NCBI RefSeq assembly: GCF_003203515.1
Contig: NZ_BGNG01000009.1
Location: 112,557 to 176,556, forward strand
Length of the DNA stretch: 64,000 nucleotides
Origin: Glaciecola sp. KUL10
GTDB taxonomy: Bacteria; Pseudomonadota; Gammaproteobacteria; Enterobacterales; Alteromonadaceae
Direction: 5' to 3'
Every line of letters starts with the position of its first letter. Within the stretch, counting starts at the first letter, position 1. The position numbers and the translations under genes were made by a program. Below, one piece after another: positions 18,853-28,165 of the stretch. Under the pieces are notes generated by a model. That model ran no database searches, was not told the DNA's origin, and worked only from the letters and a program-made list of their open reading frames with translations.

Positions 18853-20841
18853 ATGGCAGATATACAAGACATACTCGTTCCTGACGTAGGTGATGATGAA
18901 GTTGAAATCATTGAAATTTGTGTCAGCGTAGGCGAAAGCGTAGAAGCTGAAGATTCTATCGTGACGGTTGAAAGTGACAAAGCGAGCATGGATATTCCTG
19001 TTCCAGTCGGTGGCACTATTAAATCAATTACCGTTAGCGTAGGTGATAAAATTAAGCAAGGCGATGTGTTAGGTACACTAGAAAGCGGTGCAAGTGCTGC
19101 GCCTGAAGCTAGTGAAACACCAGCAGAAGCGCCAGCACCAGCAGTAAGTGAACCTGCTGCATCAGTTGCGGCATCTACTAGCACTTCAACAATTGAAGTC
19201 AAAGTACCTGATATTGGTGATGCTGAAAACGTTGATATCATTGAATTGTTGGTTGCCGTGGGTGACACAGTTGAGCCAGAAGACGGTTTAATCACGCTTG
19301 AGACAGACAAAGCAACGATGGACGTGCCTGCACCAGAAGCCGGTAAAGTAGTTAGTTTAGCGGTTAAGGTCGGAGATAAAGTTTCAGAAGGTTCATTGGT
19401 TTTGACGCTTGAAACGTCAAGCGGCGCTGCCTCAGCGCCTGAAGCTTCAGCACCGACTGCTTCAGCAGAAGCACCTGCAGCGCCAGCAGCCTCTGCACCG
19501 GCAGCAAGCTCTGTTATTGAAGTCAAAGTACCTGATATTGGCGATGCAAGCGATGTTGATATTATTGAAGTGTTAGTTGCTGAAGGTGACACAGTTGAGC
19601 CAGAAGATGGTTTAATTACACTTGAAACTGACAAAGCAACGATGGACGTGCCAGCGCCTGAAGCTGGAAAAATCGTTAGCTTGGCAGTTAAAGTCGGCGA
19701 CAAGGTGTCAGAAGGTTCATTGGTATTAACACTAGAAGTAGCTGGTGCAGCCGCGCCAGCAGCAGCGCCTAGTGCGCCAGCAGCAGCGCCTAGTGCGCCT
19801 GCAGCAAGCACACCCGCACCTGCTGTCTCGACAGCGCCCGCGGCACCAGTTGCAGCTAAAGCACCACCTGTACCTCACCATCCTTCAGCGGGTGCGCCAC
19901 CTAAAACAGGTAAAGTACACGCTTCACCATCAGTGCGTCGTTTAGCGCGTGAGTTTGGTGTTGATTTATCACAGGTAACTGGCTCTGGTCGTAAGAATCG
20001 CATTGTAAAAGAAGACGTTCAATCATACGTTAAATATGAATTGTCTCGTCCTAAGATGACCCCAGGCAGCAATGTTGCTTCAGGTTCTGGTGGCGGTTTA
20101 CAAGTGCTCGCGCCACCTAAAGTAGACTTCTCTAAGTTTGGTGAAGTTGAAGAAGTACCATTAACACGCATTCAAAAGTTGTCGGGGCCAAACTTACACC
20201 GCAACTGGGTAACTATTCCACACGTTACTCAATTTGACGAAGCGGATATCACAGAACTAGAAGCGTTCAGAAAAGAGCAGAACGAAATTGCTGCCAAGCG
20301 CAAGCTTGGTATCAAGATCACACCGCTTGTGTTTATGATGAAAGCTGTTGCCGACGCATTAAAAGCATTCCCAACCTTTAATTCATCATTATCTGAGTCT
20401 GGTGAAGCCTTAGTGATGAAGAAATATATCCACATCGGTATCGCAGTGGATACGCCAAATGGACTTGTTGTGCCAGTGGTTCGTGATGTTGATAAAAAAG
20501 GCATCATGGAAATTTCTGCCGAATTGATGGAAATAAGTGTTAAAGCTAGAGATGGAAAACTAAAAGCTGCCGATATGCAGGGTAGCTGTTTTACTATTTC
20601 AAGCTTAGGCGGCATTGGCGGTACAGCGTTTACGCCTATCGTAAATGCACCAGACGTTGCTATCTTGGGTGTCTCTAAGTCTGAAATGAAACCAAAGTGG
20701 AATGGTAAAGACTTTGAGCCTCGTTTAATGTTGCCGTTGTCATTGTCATATGACCATCGCGTCATCGATGGTGCGTTAGCCGCTAAATTTACAGTGCATG
20801 TGAGTGGTGCGTTAACTGATTTAAGACGCATATTGCTTTAG
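18853..20841 (+). CDS. aceF: Dihydrolipoamide acetyltransferase AceF (three lipoyl domains)
   Basis: E2 core of pyruvate dehydrogenase, passing acetyl groups from E1 to CoA. The product is 662 residues: three lipoyl domains with lipoyl-lysines K43 (ESDKASM), K151 and K259 (both ETDKATM), joined by Ala/Pro-rich flexible linkers; an E1/E3-binding domain at about 354-390 ([15 protein letters not shown]); and the catalytic domain from about 430, with the active-site DHRVIDGA near the end. Lipoyl domains 2 and 3 are nearly identical, so one is a recent internal duplicate. AGGAG at 18841-18845 is the ribosome site. Confidence 0.98.
   Translation: MADIQDILVPDVGDDEVEIIEICVSVGESVEAEDSIVTVESDKASMDIPVPVGGTIKSITVSVGDKIKQGDVLGTLESGASAAPEASETPAEAPAPAVSEPAASVAASTSTSTIEVKVPDIGDAENVDIIELLVAVGDTVEPEDGLITLETDKATMDVPAPEAGKVVSLAVKVGDKVSEGSLVLTLETSSGAASAPEASAPTASAEAPAAPAASAPAASSVIEVKVPDIGDASDVDIIEVLVAEGDTVEPEDGLITLETDKATMDVPAPEAGKIVSLAVKVGDKVSEGSLVLTLEVAGAAAPAAAPSAPAAAPSAPAASTPAPAVSTAPAAPVAAKAPPVPHHPSAGAPPKTGKVHASPSVRRLAREFGVDLSQVTGSGRKNRIVKEDVQSYVKYELSRPKMTPGSNVASGSGGGLQVLAPPKVDFSKFGEVEEVPLTRIQKLSGPNLHRNWVTIPHVTQFDEADITELEAFRKEQNEIAAKRKLGIKITPLVFMMKAVADALKAFPTFNSSLSESGEALVMKKYIHIGIAVDTPNGLVVPVVRDVDKKGIMEISAELMEISVKARDGKLKAADMQGSCFTISSLGGIGGTAFTPIVNAPDVAILGVSKSEMKPKWNGKDFEPRLMLPLSLSYDHRVIDGALAAKFTVHVSGALTDLRRILL
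19192..19737 (+). repeat. Intragenic duplication of a lipoyl domain in aceF
   Basis: Two 222-base units, 19192-19413 and 19516-19737, encode lipoyl domains 2 and 3. By eye they differ at about 5 of 74 residues (for example AEN/SD-type changes after PDIGDA and AVG/AEG), while domain 1 is much more divergent. The spacer is an Ala/Pro/Ser-rich linker. Confidence 0.85.
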
Positions 20842-20844
20842 TAG

Positions 20845-20867
20845 TAACTTAGCATTGGGCTAAGTTA
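20845..20867 (+). other. Inverted repeat between aceF and lpdA
   Basis: TAACTTAGC and GCTAAGTTA (nine perfect pairs) flank a five-base loop directly after the aceF stop. No T run follows. It may be an mRNA-stabilising or partial termination hairpin that sets E3 apart from E1/E2 expression. Confidence 0.4.
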
Positions 20868-20943
20868 TGTCTCTTGGCATCTTAGCCCAAACGTTTTACC
20901 CAAATTTTATGTGCATTTAATTTGCACGTGAAACGAACAAACT

Positions 20944-20972
20944 TTGCAGACAAGCGGCAGGGTATGTAGAAT
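20944..20972 (+). promoter_or_regulatory. Likely sigma-70 promoter for lpdA
   Basis: TTGCAG at 20944-20949, a 17-base spacer and TAGAAT at 20967-20972 lie 41 bases before the lpdA ATG. A separate lpd promoter is also known in E. coli, where E3 serves several complexes. Confidence 0.45.
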
Positions 20973-21013
20973 TCGCCCGTAGCTTGCATTTTTTAATTAT
21001 TTTTGAGGTCATA

Positions 21014-22438
21014 ATGAGCGAGATAAAAACTCAGTTGGTCGTACTAGGCGCAGGTCCTGGTGGTTACTCAGCAGCTTTCCGTGCTGCCGATTTAGGTATT
21101 GATACAGTTGTTGTTGATGCGCGTGAAACGCTAGGTGGCGTATGTTTGAATGTGGGTTGTATCCCATCAAAAGCATTACTTCACGTGGCTAAAGTTATCC
21201 AAGAAGCAAAGCACTTGTCTTCTCACGGTGTTAGCTTTGGCGAGCCAACGTTTGACCTTGATAAAATTCGCGGCTGGAAAGACAGCGTAGTGAGCCAATT
21301 GACCAAGGGTCTTGGCGGCATGTCTAAAATGCGTAAAGTGCAGCACGTTCAAGGCTACGGTAAATTCACGAGCAGCAATACATTGGAAGTTGAAGGCAAA
21401 GACGGTAAAACAACAATTACCTTTGATAATGCAATCATCGCTGCAGGTTCAGAGCCAGTTAAATTGCCATTTATACCAAATGACGACCCTCGCGTTATTG
21501 ATTCAACCGGGGCTTTGGAAATGAAAGATATTCCAGAAAAAATGCTTGTATTAGGCGGCGGTATCATCGGTCTAGAAATGGGCACTGTTTATCACGCGCT
21601 TGGTTCGCAAATCGATGTGGTTGAATTCTTAGATCAGCTTATTCCGGCTGCTGATAAAGACATCATCAAAGTTTACATGAAAACTATCAAAGGCAAGTTC
21701 AACACCATGCTTGAAACTAAAGTAACGGCAGTTGACGCGAAAGAAGATGGTTTGTATGTCACATTCGAAGGTAAAAATGCACCTGCTGAGCCAGTTCGCT
21801 ACGACAAAGTGCTATGTGCTGTCGGTCGTACACCAAATGGTTCATTAGTCGCTGCTGAAAAAGCAGGCGTTGAAGTGACAGATCGTGGCTTTATCAATGT
21901 TGATAAGCAAATGCGTACTAACGTACCAAACATCTTTGCAATCGGCGACCTAGTAGGTCAGCCAATGCTTGCTCACAAAGCGGTTCATGAAGGCCATGTT
22001 GCAGCAGAAGTTATTGCTGGTAAGAAGCATTACTTCGATCCTAAAGGTATTCCTTCAGTCGCCTACACCGAGCCAGAAATCGCTTGGGTAGGTTTAACCG
22101 AGAAAGAAGCAAAAGAACAAGGCGTAAACTACGAAGCAGCGGTTTTCCCATGGGCAGCTTCTGGTCGTGCCATCGCGTCTGCCGCAACTGACGGTATGAC
22201 TAAGATGATCTTTGATAAAGACAACGGTCGTGTACTTGGTGGTGCTATTATCGGTACAAACGCAGGTGAGATGCTTGGCGAAATCGGTTTGGCTATCGAA
22301 ATGGGCGCAGACGCTGAAGACGTTGGTTTAACGATTCACGCTCACCCAACGCTTAACGAGTCTATTGGTCTTGCTGCTGAAATCTTTGAAGGTAGCATTA
22401 CTGATATGCCTAACCCTAAAGCGAAAAAGAAAAAGTAA
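21014..22438 (+). CDS. lpdA: Dihydrolipoyl dehydrogenase LpdA
   Basis: FAD-dependent E3 subunit that reoxidises dihydrolipoyl groups of pyruvate and 2-oxoglutarate dehydrogenases and of the glycine cleavage system encoded at 41.6-46.3 kb. The product is 474 residues: FAD-binding GAGPGGYSAAFRAAD, redox cysteines C44 and C49 (CLNVGCIPSK), NAD-binding GGGIIGLEMG, a second FAD segment FAIGDLVG, and the catalytic HAHPTLNE. ATG 21014 follows TTGAGG at 21003-21008; the in-frame TTG at 20984 is rejected because it sits at the predicted transcription start. Confidence 0.98.
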   Translation: MSEIKTQLVVLGAGPGGYSAAFRAADLGIDTVVVDARETLGGVCLNVGCIPSKALLHVAKVIQEAKHLSSHGVSFGEPTFDLDKIRGWKDSVVSQLTKGLGGMSKMRKVQHVQGYGKFTSSNTLEVEGKDGKTTITFDNAIIAAGSEPVKLPFIPNDDPRVIDSTGALEMKDIPEKMLVLGGGIIGLEMGTVYHALGSQIDVVEFLDQLIPAADKDIIKVYMKTIKGKFNTMLETKVTAVDAKEDGLYVTFEGKNAPAEPVRYDKVLCAVGRTPNGSLVAAEKAGVEVTDRGFINVDKQMRTNVPNIFAIGDLVGQPMLAHKAVHEGHVAAEVIAGKKHYFDPKGIPSVAYTEPEIAWVGLTEKEAKEQGVNYEAAVFPWAASGRAIASAATDGMTKMIFDKDNGRVLGGAIIGTNAGEMLGEIGLAIEMGADAEDVGLTIHAHPTLNESIGLAAEIFEGSITDMPNPKAKKKK

Positions 22439-22458
22439 AATAATATACGTTTCATTCT

Positions 22459-22487
22459 TTCGCAGCAGCAACCCGAGCTGCTGCGAA
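22459..22487 (+). terminator. Hairpin downstream of lpdA
   Basis: Perfect 11-base stem (TTCGCAGCAGC at 22459-22469, GCTGCTGCGAA at 22477-22487) with a seven-base loop, 20 bases after the lpdA stop. It lacks a T run, so it is either a weak terminator or a 3'-end protecting hairpin. Confidence 0.5.
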
Positions 22488-22706
22488 GAAACGTCATGCT
22501 CGCTCATGCGGGAACTTCCTCGGAATATAACAAACTCTAGTATCGCAAGTCTTTGCAAATAAGCATCAATTCACAATTGATTAAAAAACACTCCTATTTA
22601 TTAAAATTCAACCGATAAACCTTTAGTACTAGTGAAAAGTGACTGACTTAATAGTTGTTTCGGTTAACTTATACAAGCGTTTGTTAAAAAGCTATTTAGG
22701 TTTGAT

Positions 22707-25154
22707 ATGAAAATAAAGACTAAAATGATACTGGGTGGTGCACTTTTAGCTGTATTTCCACTGATGGTGGGCAGTCTTTTTATTGGTTCTGTGGCAACCG
22801 ATTTGGGGCGAACGTCACTCGAGCATGATTCAAAGCAATCGCTTATTGCAATCAGAGATATCACGGCATCTCAAATTACTAACTATTTTCAAAACATCGA
22901 ATATCAAGCTCAAACGCTTTCTGAAAATCTCATGGTGATAGAAGCAACTTCGGAGTTTACTGAAGCGTTTAATGCTTATTCCTCTCAAATTGAGTCTATT
23001 GATGATAGTTCTCTCGATGAGAGCCTGAATGAATTTTATTTGAATGAATTTGGGAGCAAATTCAAACGACTCAATCCTTCTGATAATTTGGTCGCCACTT
23101 CACTTAATGAAAATTTGGCCCAGAACAAGAAACGGCTACAATACGATTATATAAGCGCAAACCCGCAAGCGCTTGGCGAAAAGCATCTTTTAGCAAGTGC
23201 TGAGAATGGTTCTGACTATTCGAAATTACACGCTAAATACCATCCGTTTTTTAAAGGGTTTATAGAGCGATTCGGATTTTATGATCTCTTCTTGGTCGAT
23301 ATATCTTCTGGCAACATTGTGTATTCGGTTTTCAAAGAGCTGGACTACGCGACGTCGATGAAGACTGGACCCTATGCTGACTCGGGAATAGCTGAGGCGT
23401 TTAGGCTTTCGGAAGATGCATCTGACCCCTCATTTACAGGATTGACAGATTTCGCCCCATACTTGCCCTCATACAATTCACCAGCGTCATTTATCAGTAG
23501 CCCGATATTTGATGGCGACAGAAAAGTTGGCGTCATAATACTTCAGATGCCGATTGATAAGATCAATGAAATCATGACTTATGGCGGTAATTGGGAAGCA
23601 TCAGGTTTAGGCGCATCAGGTGAGACATATCTTGTTGGGCAAGATTTTACAATGCGCAGTGATGGACGATTTTTGATAGAGGACAAACAGAGTTATTTAC
23701 GTTTAATGAAGCAGGTAGGGCTAAGCGAAGATATTATTAACTCACTTGACAACAAAGAGACAACCATCGGACTTCAACCTGTTAAATCAAAGGGCACGCA
23801 AGCAGCTATCGATGGAAAAGCAGGATTCGATATCTTTCCTGACTATCGAGGAATTGATGTGCTTTCCGCATATAAGCCAATTGAGATCAATGGCTTACGA
23901 TGGGCGATCATGAGTGAAATTGATGCTGAAGAGGCTTTTTCACCTATCAAAAACCTGATTGACAAGGTCAGCCAAACTGCCGTCTTAATTGGGCTAATCG
24001 CTATTCTCTTAGGGCCTTTTGCCGCATTTTTATTATCAAAGGCCGTTATCGGTCCGCTTAAAGAACTGCACGATACTATGCTTGATATGGTTGAAGGTGA
24101 TGGTGATCTAACGTTTAGGATTAAGATTCAAAATAATAATGAAATCAGCGATGTATCGTCAAAATTCAACCAATTCATTGCGTACTTGGACAGTACTTTT
24201 TCAGATTTAATTGCGTCTGCAATGAGATTAATTCCTATGTCACAAGAATTAGCAGACGGCAATGAATTGATCATTAATGCTGCAAATGCTCAAAATAAAC
24301 AAATTTCTGTGATGCGAGATAGGCTTTATCGCGCCAGCGAATCATCTGATCAAGTTAGGGATGAATCTAATCTTATTTTTGATGATGCAAAAGAGGGGGC
24401 CAGAGGTGTTGTTGATGGCTTAAAAGCATTCGGTGAAACAGAAACTCATGTTAACCAATTAGACTCCATTATTTCGGACACGTCAGATTCTATTGATTCA
24501 CTCAAAGGGGAAAGTGACAACATCGTCACCGTGATTGATGTGATCAATGGCATTGCTGAGCAAACAAATTTATTGGCATTAAATGCGGCTATTGAAGCGG
24601 CACGAGCGGGGGAGGCTGGAAGAGGTTTTGCGGTGGTCGCTGATGAAGTAAGAGCCTTAGCGTCAAGGACTCGTGAATCAACCCTAGAGGTATCATCAAT
24701 GGTAGATGCCATTCAGTCCAAAACTGATATGGTAGTTGCCACCATGGGCAAAGGCAAAGCGGCGACTGCTGAGTGCTATGAAAAAATTAAGGTTGCTAAA
24801 GGAAAGCTTGAAAATATTGATGAGACCATGAAAACTATTAACGAAAGAGTAGTGACCATCAGCGAGCGAGTAAAAGAACAGCGCGAAAACTTTGATCAGG
24901 TGGCGGTTGATTTTGATGGCTTAGATGAGTGTTTTATCAATTCTCAACAGGCCAGTGCAATCGCTGTTCAGATTGGTGATGATATGAGTAATATGAGCGT
25001 GAAACTGCATGGCATGGTTGAAAAGTTCAAACTCAGTGACGAAAATTGGTCGACAAAGAAACGTTCAGGTACCAGGATCAACGAAGCGCTTGTGGCAGCC
25101 AAACAAAGGGCTGCAATCAAAAATGAAGAGACAATTGACGATATGTTGTTTTAA
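22707..25154 (+). CDS. Methyl-accepting chemotaxis protein with periplasmic Cache-type sensor
   Basis: Chemoreceptor of 815 residues. Membrane segment 1 is at about 8-30, followed by a large periplasmic domain (about 35-415) with a dCache-like ligand-binding fold ([21 protein letters not shown] segment). Membrane segment 2 (about 424-447) leads into a HAMP domain and a cytoplasmic signalling helix bundle. The hairpin-tip motif is clear: [20 protein letters not shown], then [20 protein letters not shown]-terminal CheR-docking pentapeptide is not seen (ends DDMLF). The ligand cannot be told from sequence. It stands alone as a transcription unit. Confidence 0.95.
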   Translation: MKIKTKMILGGALLAVFPLMVGSLFIGSVATDLGRTSLEHDSKQSLIAIRDITASQITNYFQNIEYQAQTLSENLMVIEATSEFTEAFNAYSSQIESIDDSSLDESLNEFYLNEFGSKFKRLNPSDNLVATSLNENLAQNKKRLQYDYISANPQALGEKHLLASAENGSDYSKLHAKYHPFFKGFIERFGFYDLFLVDISSGNIVYSVFKELDYATSMKTGPYADSGIAEAFRLSEDASDPSFTGLTDFAPYLPSYNSPASFISSPIFDGDRKVGVIILQMPIDKINEIMTYGGNWEASGLGASGETYLVGQDFTMRSDGRFLIEDKQSYLRLMKQVGLSEDIINSLDNKETTIGLQPVKSKGTQAAIDGKAGFDIFPDYRGIDVLSAYKPIEINGLRWAIMSEIDAEEAFSPIKNLIDKVSQTAVLIGLIAILLGPFAAFLLSKAVIGPLKELHDTMLDMVEGDGDLTFRIKIQNNNEISDVSSKFNQFIAYLDSTFSDLIASAMRLIPMSQELADGNELIINAANAQNKQISVMRDRLYRASESSDQVRDESNLIFDDAKEGARGVVDGLKAFGETETHVNQLDSIISDTSDSIDSLKGESDNIVTVIDVINGIAEQTNLLALNAAIEAARAGEAGRGFAVVADEVRALASRTRESTLEVSSMVDAIQSKTDMVVATMGKGKAATAECYEKIKVAKGKLENIDETMKTINERVVTISERVKEQRENFDQVAVDFDGLDECFINSQQASAIAVQIGDDMSNMSVKLHGMVEKFKLSDENWSTKKRSGTRINEALVAAKQRAAIKNEETIDDMLF

Positions 25155-25259
25155 TAATTCAGTATTACGTTAGCGCATTGTGTCTTTGCACACTTTATGA
25201 TTTGTGCAATCATACTGCACATTATTCAACCACCATTAGCAGTATCTATCTTGAGCAAT

Positions 25260-25499
25260 ATGGAGCAACTCGAATTTTTTTCTATTCCTAGCCCGTGTAT
25301 TGGTATGTGTCAGTCGGGACCAAGAGGATATTGTAAGGGGTGTTTTAGGAGCCGAGAAGAACGCCTGCATTGGTTAAAGATCGACGACCAAACCAAACGT
25401 ATCATAATAAAAGCATGTAATAGGCGCAAAAAGGCTCACCTCAATAAAAAGCAAGAAAGCACAAGGGTGTTAGCAGGTGATCAAGGCTCTTTGTTCTAA
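25260..25499 (+). CDS. DUF1289 family cysteine-rich protein
   Basis: Small cytoplasmic protein (79 residues from this start) of unknown function. The family core is visible: SPCIGMCQSGPRGYCKGCFRS, giving a likely metal-binding Cx3C...Cx2C site, followed by REERLHW and a basic C-terminal helix. A longer reading from ATG 25197 adds 21 hydrophobic residues that do not belong to the family; I prefer MEQLEFFSIPSPC. Neighbours are a chemoreceptor and an HDOD protein on the same strand, with no strong sign of an operon. Confidence 0.8.
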   Translation: MEQLEFFSIPSPCIGMCQSGPRGYCKGCFRSREERLHWLKIDDQTKRIIIKACNRRKKAHLNKKQESTRVLAGDQGSLF

Positions 25500-25605
25500 G
25501 GTATCAATTTACTTAACTATGTATTAAATCTCAATGCACATGTCTTTCGGAAATTCGATATCATTTCACAATCCATAATAGATTAAAGTGGTCACCCAAA
25601 GCCCA

Positions 25606-26430
25606 ATGTCCATAAAAACGCTCACAAAATTTGCGACAAAGTCTTTTACCTTACCAGATACGTGCGTCAGGTTAAGAGACAAAATCAACGATCCGCGTTC
25701 ATCAGCAGACGACATCGGTGCCATCATCTCAGTTGACCCATCATTAAGCGCTAAAGTATTAAAACTCGCAAACAGCGCGCTTTTTCGTTTCCCATCTCAG
25801 ATAGAGACGGTCCCCAAAGCCCTGAGCGTGATAGGTGGGGAAGCTGCTTACAATATCAGTATTGCTGAAACAGCAAATGTTGCCTTTCAGAAATTCGAAA
25901 CGCCATCAATAGATTTTCAAAGCTTCTGGAATCAAGCAGTCATGTTTGGCTTGGTTGCTAAGAGTATTGCTCAACAAGCGCAAATTCGCGGAAGTGAGCG
26001 TTTTTTCGCATTGGGAATACTGCAAGCGTTAAGCGAACTATTAGTGGCTATTAAGTTTGAAGACAAGTATGAGCGATATTTGTCAGACAAGAGTGTAATG
26101 CTTCCTTCTATTAAACAACAAAGCTATTTTAAGTACACATTTGCTCAATGCAGCGGTCACATTTGTGAAGCGTGGGGGTTACCGGAATCATTGACATCGC
26201 CGTTACAAAGGCAATGCTTTCCGCCAACTAAGCGTTTTGATCAAACCGATAGTGTTTTATATGCAAGTATGGCTTTACTTTATGCCGATGCTGCCGATAT
26301 CAAATGTATGGACTTGCCAAAAATAAATGAGCAAGCATTGGCTAATTTAGAATTGTCGGAAGAGGACTATGCGATGGTCTTAAATTTCGCTAAACTGGAA
26401 GCAACAAAGATTGCTAACTTACTAAATTAA
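25606..26430 (+). CDS. HDOD domain protein
   Basis: Signal-output protein of the HDOD class (HD-related without the full HD metal site), 274 residues from ATG 25606. The N-terminal half contains LPDTCVRLRDKINDP, SVDPSLSAKVLKLANSALFRFP and ALSVIGGEAAYNI, the typical HDOD pattern. There is no GGDEF, EAL or other output domain, so it is a stand-alone HDOD, a class often linked to chemotaxis, cyclic-di-GMP or stress signalling. A GTG at 25588 gives six extra residues; neither start has a clear ribosome site. Function unknown. Confidence 0.8.
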   Translation: MSIKTLTKFATKSFTLPDTCVRLRDKINDPRSSADDIGAIISVDPSLSAKVLKLANSALFRFPSQIETVPKALSVIGGEAAYNISIAETANVAFQKFETPSIDFQSFWNQAVMFGLVAKSIAQQAQIRGSERFFALGILQALSELLVAIKFEDKYERYLSDKSVMLPSIKQQSYFKYTFAQCSGHICEAWGLPESLTSPLQRQCFPPTKRFDQTDSVLYASMALLYADAADIKCMDLPKINEQALANLELSEEDYAMVLNFAKLEATKIANLLN

Positions 26431-26445
26431 CAAATTCGCCATATC

Positions 26446-27263
26446 ATGTTGAAGTTATTAGTAAGGTTCACTGCGGTGAGCCTTTTTTTATTTGCTCAAT
26501 GACTAATCCGGCCTATGCAAATAATGACATACTCAAAATGCTTTACGAAAAAGAAGTAAAGCGCAAAAAGCGAGACAAACCCTTTTCATTGGTGGGGGAG
26601 TTTGGCCTGTTAACCGCCAGTGGAAATACCAATACTACAACCTTTAAGTCTTCGCTAACCGCCGACCACGAGATGACAAAGTGGAGCAACAAATATTTTT
26701 CTGAGTTTATTTATAAACGCAATGATGGTTCTGGCGATCGTTCTGGTACGGTGACCGCTCAGCGCTTTTTAGCCACTGTTCAGCTTGACTATAAGCTTGC
26801 AACCGAGAAAGACCGTCTGTTTATTTATGCAGAATATGATGATGACCGATTTAATGGTTTTCGCTATCAAGCTGCAGCAGCCGCTGGTTATAGCACGATT
26901 GCTTGGAAAAATAGCGATGGTCAATTTAGATACAGTATTGGACCGGGTTATAGCTTTTCACAAAAATATGAAGTAGACGAAAGTAACGAAAGTTATTTTA
27001 AGACAATTAAAGAAACGATCGTTAGAGCATCCTTAGACTACCGTTATAAAATGAGCGAGCATGCTCGTTTTCGTCAGTTTTTCAGTGCAGAAGCGGGAGA
27101 GCAAAACAAACGTTCGCGCTCAGAAACAAGTCTGACGACGAATCTTGTAGATTCTTTGGCAATGAAGTTTTCGTTCGTGATGATATACAACGAAGCTGAT
27201 TTCAACTTGAATGACAATCTAAGCACAGAAACTAGTATTTCACTGGTGTATCAGTTCTTTTAG
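26446..27263 (+). pseudogene. DUF481 outer-membrane-type protein, signal peptide split off by a frameshift
   Basis: DUF481 (YdiY-like, salt-induced outer membrane protein) of beta-strand-rich character. The main frame opens at ATG 26499 (254 residues, starting MTNPAYANN) and has no signal peptide. In another frame, ATG 26446 opens MLKLLVRFTAVSLFLFAQ, a clear n-region and hydrophobic core, then stops. Adding one T to the T7 run at 26483-26489 joins them into a signal peptide ending PAYA before NND, an AxA cleavage site. The rest of the gene is intact through SLVYQFF with a C-terminal aromatic residue. It may be a sequencing error, a recent frameshift or a phase-variable state. The next gene is a paralogue with a normal signal peptide. 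Confidence 0.75.
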
Positions 27264-27374
27264 TTTACGCGTCAAGCAGTAAGCGCTACCATACGCGCAA
27301 TTAAGCTAAGAAAGTTTAATCCACTCAATAACAGGGGTTTGAGTGCGTCAAATATACACTTAAAAGGGATAAGC

Positions 27375-28103
27375 ATGAAAATCAAGTCAATTGCTTTGTT
27401 AACTTCACTTGCAATTACATCCAGTCTTGTCGAAGCACAAGACGCGAAGCCGTTTACACTTGATGGCGAACTTGGATTTATTTTTACTTCTGGTAATACC
27501 GAGACTACTTCAGCTAACGCAGCATTAAATGCGAAACAAGAACTAGCTTCTTGGAGTAATGAGTATGTCGCAAAAGGCCTCTATAAAAAAGATGAAGTAG
27601 ACGGAGTAGAAACAACTTCAGCTCAAAAATTATTCGCCTCTGCACAAGGTAACTATAAGCTAGAGAATCCTAATCACCGTTTGTTTGTGTTTGCATCTTA
27701 TGAGGACGATCGCTTTAGTAGCTTTGAGTATCAAGGTACGCTTGCTGGTGGTTGGAACCACAGCGTGTGGAAAGATGAGAGAAGTGAGTTTGACTACAGT
27801 ATCGGTCCTGGTTACGCTTTTGCAGAAACAATTGATGGTGAAGATGCCGATGGGCTGCTAGTTCGTGGTGCATTTAATTATCGTTACACCATTTCGGATA
27901 ACGCAAAGTTCACTCAGAAGTTTTCTACTGAGGTGGGTGAAGATAACACAAAATCTCGCTCAGAAAGCGCAATAACAGCTAAATTGGCGGGTGGTTTATC
28001 AATGAAAGTGTCTTTGAAGTTCGATCACAATAGCGAGGCGGCTGAAGGTCGTGAAAATTTAGATACTGAAACATCAGTCAATCTGGTTTATACATTTTTC
28101 TAA
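27375..28103 (+). CDS. DUF481 family outer-membrane-type protein
   Basis: Paralogue of the preceding gene, 242 residues from ATG 27375 (AAAAGGGAT ribosome site at 27362-27370). Signal peptide MKIKSIALLTSLAITSSLVEA is followed by QDAKPFTLDGELGF. Both copies share the sequence (FTL/FSL), GE(L/F)GF/GL, TSGNT(E/N)TT, FxYAxYEDDRF-type strands, YSIGPGYxF and a final SLVY/NLVYxFF, suggesting a beta-barrel ending in phenylalanine. Function unknown; family members are described as salt-induced outer membrane proteins. The upstream-extended frame (27339) has no ribosome site and is rejected. A strong terminator follows. Confidence 0.85.
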   Translation: MKIKSIALLTSLAITSSLVEAQDAKPFTLDGELGFIFTSGNTETTSANAALNAKQELASWSNEYVAKGLYKKDEVDGVETTSAQKLFASAQGNYKLENPNHRLFVFASYEDDRFSSFEYQGTLAGGWNHSVWKDERSEFDYSIGPGYAFAETIDGEDADGLLVRGAFNYRYTISDNAKFTQKFSTEVGEDNTKSRSESAITAKLAGGLSMKVSLKFDHNSEAAEGRENLDTETSVNLVYTFF

Positions 28104-28132
28104 GCAATAGCGTTTTTGCAGAAAGATACAAG

Positions 28133-28157
28133 AAAGGGAGCATAGGCTCCCTTTTTT
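28133..28157 (+). terminator. Terminator after the DUF481 pair
   Basis: Nine-base perfect stem (AAAGGGAGC at 28133-28141, GCTCCCTTT at 28146-28154) with loop ATAG, running into six T. It lies between convergent DUF481 and serA and can serve both strands (A run on the left arm). Confidence 0.8.
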
Positions 28158-28165
28158 ATAAGTCT

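Noticed and set aside
18822..19811. Long minus-strand frame opposite aceF
   Set aside because: Low-complexity Ala/Ser shadow of the lipoyl domains and linkers on the other strand.
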